A DNA stretch of 13,714 nt. Origin: AC-37 sp035275105. Lineage in GTDB: Bacteria > Actinomycetota > Thermoleophilia > Solirubrobacterales > Thermoleophilaceae. The notes beneath the pieces are model-generated. The model was not told the DNA's origin. It ran no database searches and worked only from the letters and a program-made list of their open reading frames with translations. The stretch is from positions 1-13,714 of the forward strand of contig DATENL010000262.1 of the NCBI GenBank assembly GCA_035275105.1, given 5' to 3'. A program made the translations under genes and the position numbers. Of this stretch, positions 12,228 to 13,714 are shown one piece after another; within the stretch, counting starts at the first letter, position 1; every line of letters begins with the position of its first letter.

Positions 12228-13496
12228 TCACGCGAACAGCGCGAGGTGAAGCGCGCCGCCGACGATGCCGAGCACGCCGCCGTGGGCGAGCAGCAGCCAT
12301 TCGTCCTGCTTGATCGCCGAGCGGAGCATGTCGGAGAAGTCGTCGGCGGGCATCTCGCGCATCCGATCGACCAGCAGCGTGCGCATCGCCTTGCTCTGGC
12401 GGCGGTTGATCTCGGGGTGCGAGAGCGGCTCGACCGTCTGCTCGATCCCCTCGCGCGCCACCGTCTCGCGGATCGCGTCGTACTCGTACGGGCCGATGGC
12501 GAGCCGCACCAGTGGCCGCGCCGAGCCGACCGCGCGGTCGATAGACGGCCGCAGAGCGTTGCCGATCATCTGGCGCGTGCGGTCCGAGTTCGCGCCGCGG
12601 AGCAGCTCGGCGCCGAGGTTCTCGACGGTCACGATGTCGTTGGCGATCACGTCCGCGTAGACCTCGGCCACCTCGTCCTGGCGGCGCAGGAACATGCCCT
12701 GGAACGTGATCCCGAGGTAGCGCCGCGGCTCGACCGGCTCGAAGATCATCAGGATCGCGACCCAGTTCGTGACCCAGCCGACCACCGGGCCGAGCACGAG
12801 CAGCACGAGCGGCGAGTGGAGGACGGCGGTGAGGAGGGCGACCGGGATCCCCAGCACGAAGCCGAGGACGAATCCCATGTTGATGATCAGGCGGAGCTCC
12901 TTGTCGCCCACCGAGCGGAAGATCTTGTTGCCGAGCTCGGGCTCCTCCTCGATCCGGCGGATGACCATCAGCTTGATGTCCACGAGCTGGTCGATGTTCT
13001 GGCCGATCTGCTCGAAGATGCCGTGGACGATCTCCGGGTACTGGCGCATCACCCGCGTGTGGAGCGCCTCGCGCATCTCCGGGGTCAGCTCGCGCCAGAG
13101 CCGCGGGTTCTGCGTCCGCACGGCGCTCTCGACCAGCTCGCGCACGTCTCCGCGCGAGCTCTCGACGATGTAGTCGGCCACCCGCTCCGGGTCGATCTGG
13201 TCCCAGAACTCACCGGGCTTGCCGAGCTTCGCGATCCCCTTGTCGACCGCGATGCTGCCCATCTTCGCCGCGCGCGACGGGATGATCCCCTGCCAGCCGA
13301 CGCCGCCGACCATGATCCCCGGGATCTGCTGGACCCGGCGCGGGAGGATCTGAGCCAGCACCCGCAGGCCGGGCAGCTTGAAGCCCGCGAACCGGACCGG
13401 GTTGAACAGCATCCAGACGCCGGTCCAGTTGGTCACGTAGCCGATCGCCGCCGAGAACAGCGGGATCGTCAGGATGCCTATGGTCTCGCCGCTCAT
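12228..13496 (-). CDS. DUF445 family integral membrane protein
   Basis: A 422-residue membrane protein of the DUF445 (YheB/YjiN-like) family, whose role is not established although some members are linked to the envelope. Two related transmembrane hairpin motifs stand out: GYVTNWTGVWMLFNPV (19-34) and GWVTNWVAILMIFEPV (240-255), an internal duplication. Further hydrophobic segments are at 205-225 and 399-420. Between them lie long charged helical regions (75-200 and 268-395) probably exposed to one side of the membrane. ATG 13496 is preceded by GGGGGA. It is the second visible gene of the minus-strand operon, 28 bp after the DUF2510 gene and 4 bp before the Abi-alpha-like gene. Confidence 0.85.
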   Translation of the reverse strand: MSGETIGILTIPLFSAAIGYVTNWTGVWMLFNPVRFAGFKLPGLRVLAQILPRRVQQIPGIMVGGVGWQGIIPSRAAKMGSIAVDKGIAKLGKPGEFWDQIDPERVADYIVESSRGDVRELVESAVRTQNPRLWRELTPEMREALHTRVMRQYPEIVHGIFEQIGQNIDQLVDIKLMVIRRIEEEPELGNKIFRSVGDKELRLIINMGFVLGFVLGIPVALLTAVLHSPLVLLVLGPVVGWVTNWVAILMIFEPVEPRRYLGITFQGMFLRRQDEVAEVYADVIANDIVTVENLGAELLRGANSDRTRQMIGNALRPSIDRAVGSARPLVRLAIGPYEYDAIRETVAREGIEQTVEPLSHPEINRRQSKAMRTLLVDRMREMPADDFSDMLRSAIKQDEWLLLAHGGVLGIVGGALHLALFA

Positions 13497-13511
13497 TCCC
13501 CCGAGCGGGCG

Positions 13512-13541
13512 ACCTTACGGCATGTCAGTCGGCCGTGTGAC
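13512..13541 (-). promoter_or_regulatory. Possible internal promoter for the DUF445 operon
   Basis: Read on the minus strand, GTCACA (13541-13536) and TAAGGT (13517-13512) are 18 bp apart. TAAGGT fits the TANNNT -10 pattern and would start a transcript near 13505, about 9 bases before ATG 13496. The -35 box matches only four of six consensus bases and lies inside the end of the DUF2510 gene, so read-through from upstream may be the main source of transcription. Confidence 0.3.
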
Positions 13542-13714
13542 CGGTCCAGGCGTTGCCGTCCCAGTACCGCAGGCGCGCGGCGAGCCACGGGTCCGGGTAC
13601 CAGGCGGCGGGATGCGACCCCGGCTCGGCCGTGGCGCCCGGCGCCGAGCCCGGCGGCGGCGGGTACATCGCGCAGCGCATCTTCTCGGCGAAGACGGAGC
13701 GCGACGGCGTGCTG
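13525..13714 (-). CDS. DUF2510 domain protein, C-terminal end (partial)
   Basis: A minus-strand frame enters from the right edge and stops at TGA 13527-13525, giving 62 visible residues. A Pro/Gly/Ala-rich linker (MYPPPPGSAPGATAEPG) leads to a final short domain AAWYPDPWLAARLRYWDG followed by NAWTGHTAD. The WYPDP, RYWDG and WTxHT elements are the hallmarks of DUF2510, a small actinobacterial domain often attached to membrane or Pro-rich proteins. Its function is unknown. The 5' part is outside the window, but an ATG 11 codons from the edge (13680) could also start a 51-residue protein. The gene precedes DUF445 by 28 bp in the same direction. Confidence 0.75.
   Translation of the reverse strand, partial: STPSRSVFAEKMRCAMYPPPPGSAPGATAEPGSHPAAWYPDPWLAARLRYWDGNAWTGHTAD

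Overview
The window is about 13.7 kb of very GC-rich, gene-dense DNA with almost no intergenic space. The base composition, the actinobacterial DUF2510 (WYPDP) domain, the DUF5995 and catalase-like families and the many Sec-secreted repeat proteins suggest a high-GC Actinomycetota chromosome, possibly of the Thermoleophilia/Solirubrobacterales type. The genus cannot be fixed from sequence alone. There are no rRNA or tRNA genes, transposases or CRISPR arrays, and no stretch above 300 bases lacks a gene.

Region 1 (1-3749). The tail of a plus-strand gene ends at 46. It is followed by a compact minus-strand run, read in the order DoxX-like membrane protein, DUF5995 paralog A, DUF5995 paralog B, PQQ-type beta-propeller. 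The last three carry signal peptides, and A and B are translationally coupled (TGATG), so this looks like one envelope or extracellular unit.

Region 2 (3739-5438). A plus-strand SnoaL/NTF2-like ester cyclase starts head-to-head with the DoxX gene, with their 5' ends overlapping. It ends tail-to-tail with a secreted EXORDIUM-like/PKD protein, and both genes use the same CTAG as stop codon.

Region 3 (5497-7071). A stand-alone cobalamin-binding protein carries the Wx9EH and ExHxxG motifs of CarH/LitR photoreceptors but has no DNA-binding domain. It sits 10 bp upstream of an enoyl-CoA hydratase. The hydratase and the convergent CAP-domain gene are separated by a perfect 54-bp palindrome built of two inverted hairpin units, which resembles a REPIN or a bidirectional terminator.

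Region 4 (7073-10389). A secreted CAP/SCP-domain protein (minus) and an aldo/keto reductase (plus) diverge with only 18 bp between start codons. A secreted parallel beta-helix protein follows; its TTGACA-N18-TAGGGT promoter overlaps the stop codon of the reductase.

Region 5 (10386-13714). A tight minus-strand operon reads DUF2510 protein (partial), DUF445 membrane protein, DUF4393/Abi-alpha-like protein, catalase-family peroxidase. The last two overlap by ATGA. The peroxidase converges on the beta-helix gene through a second shared CTAG stop. The linkage suggests an envelope or oxidative-stress module, but that is inference.
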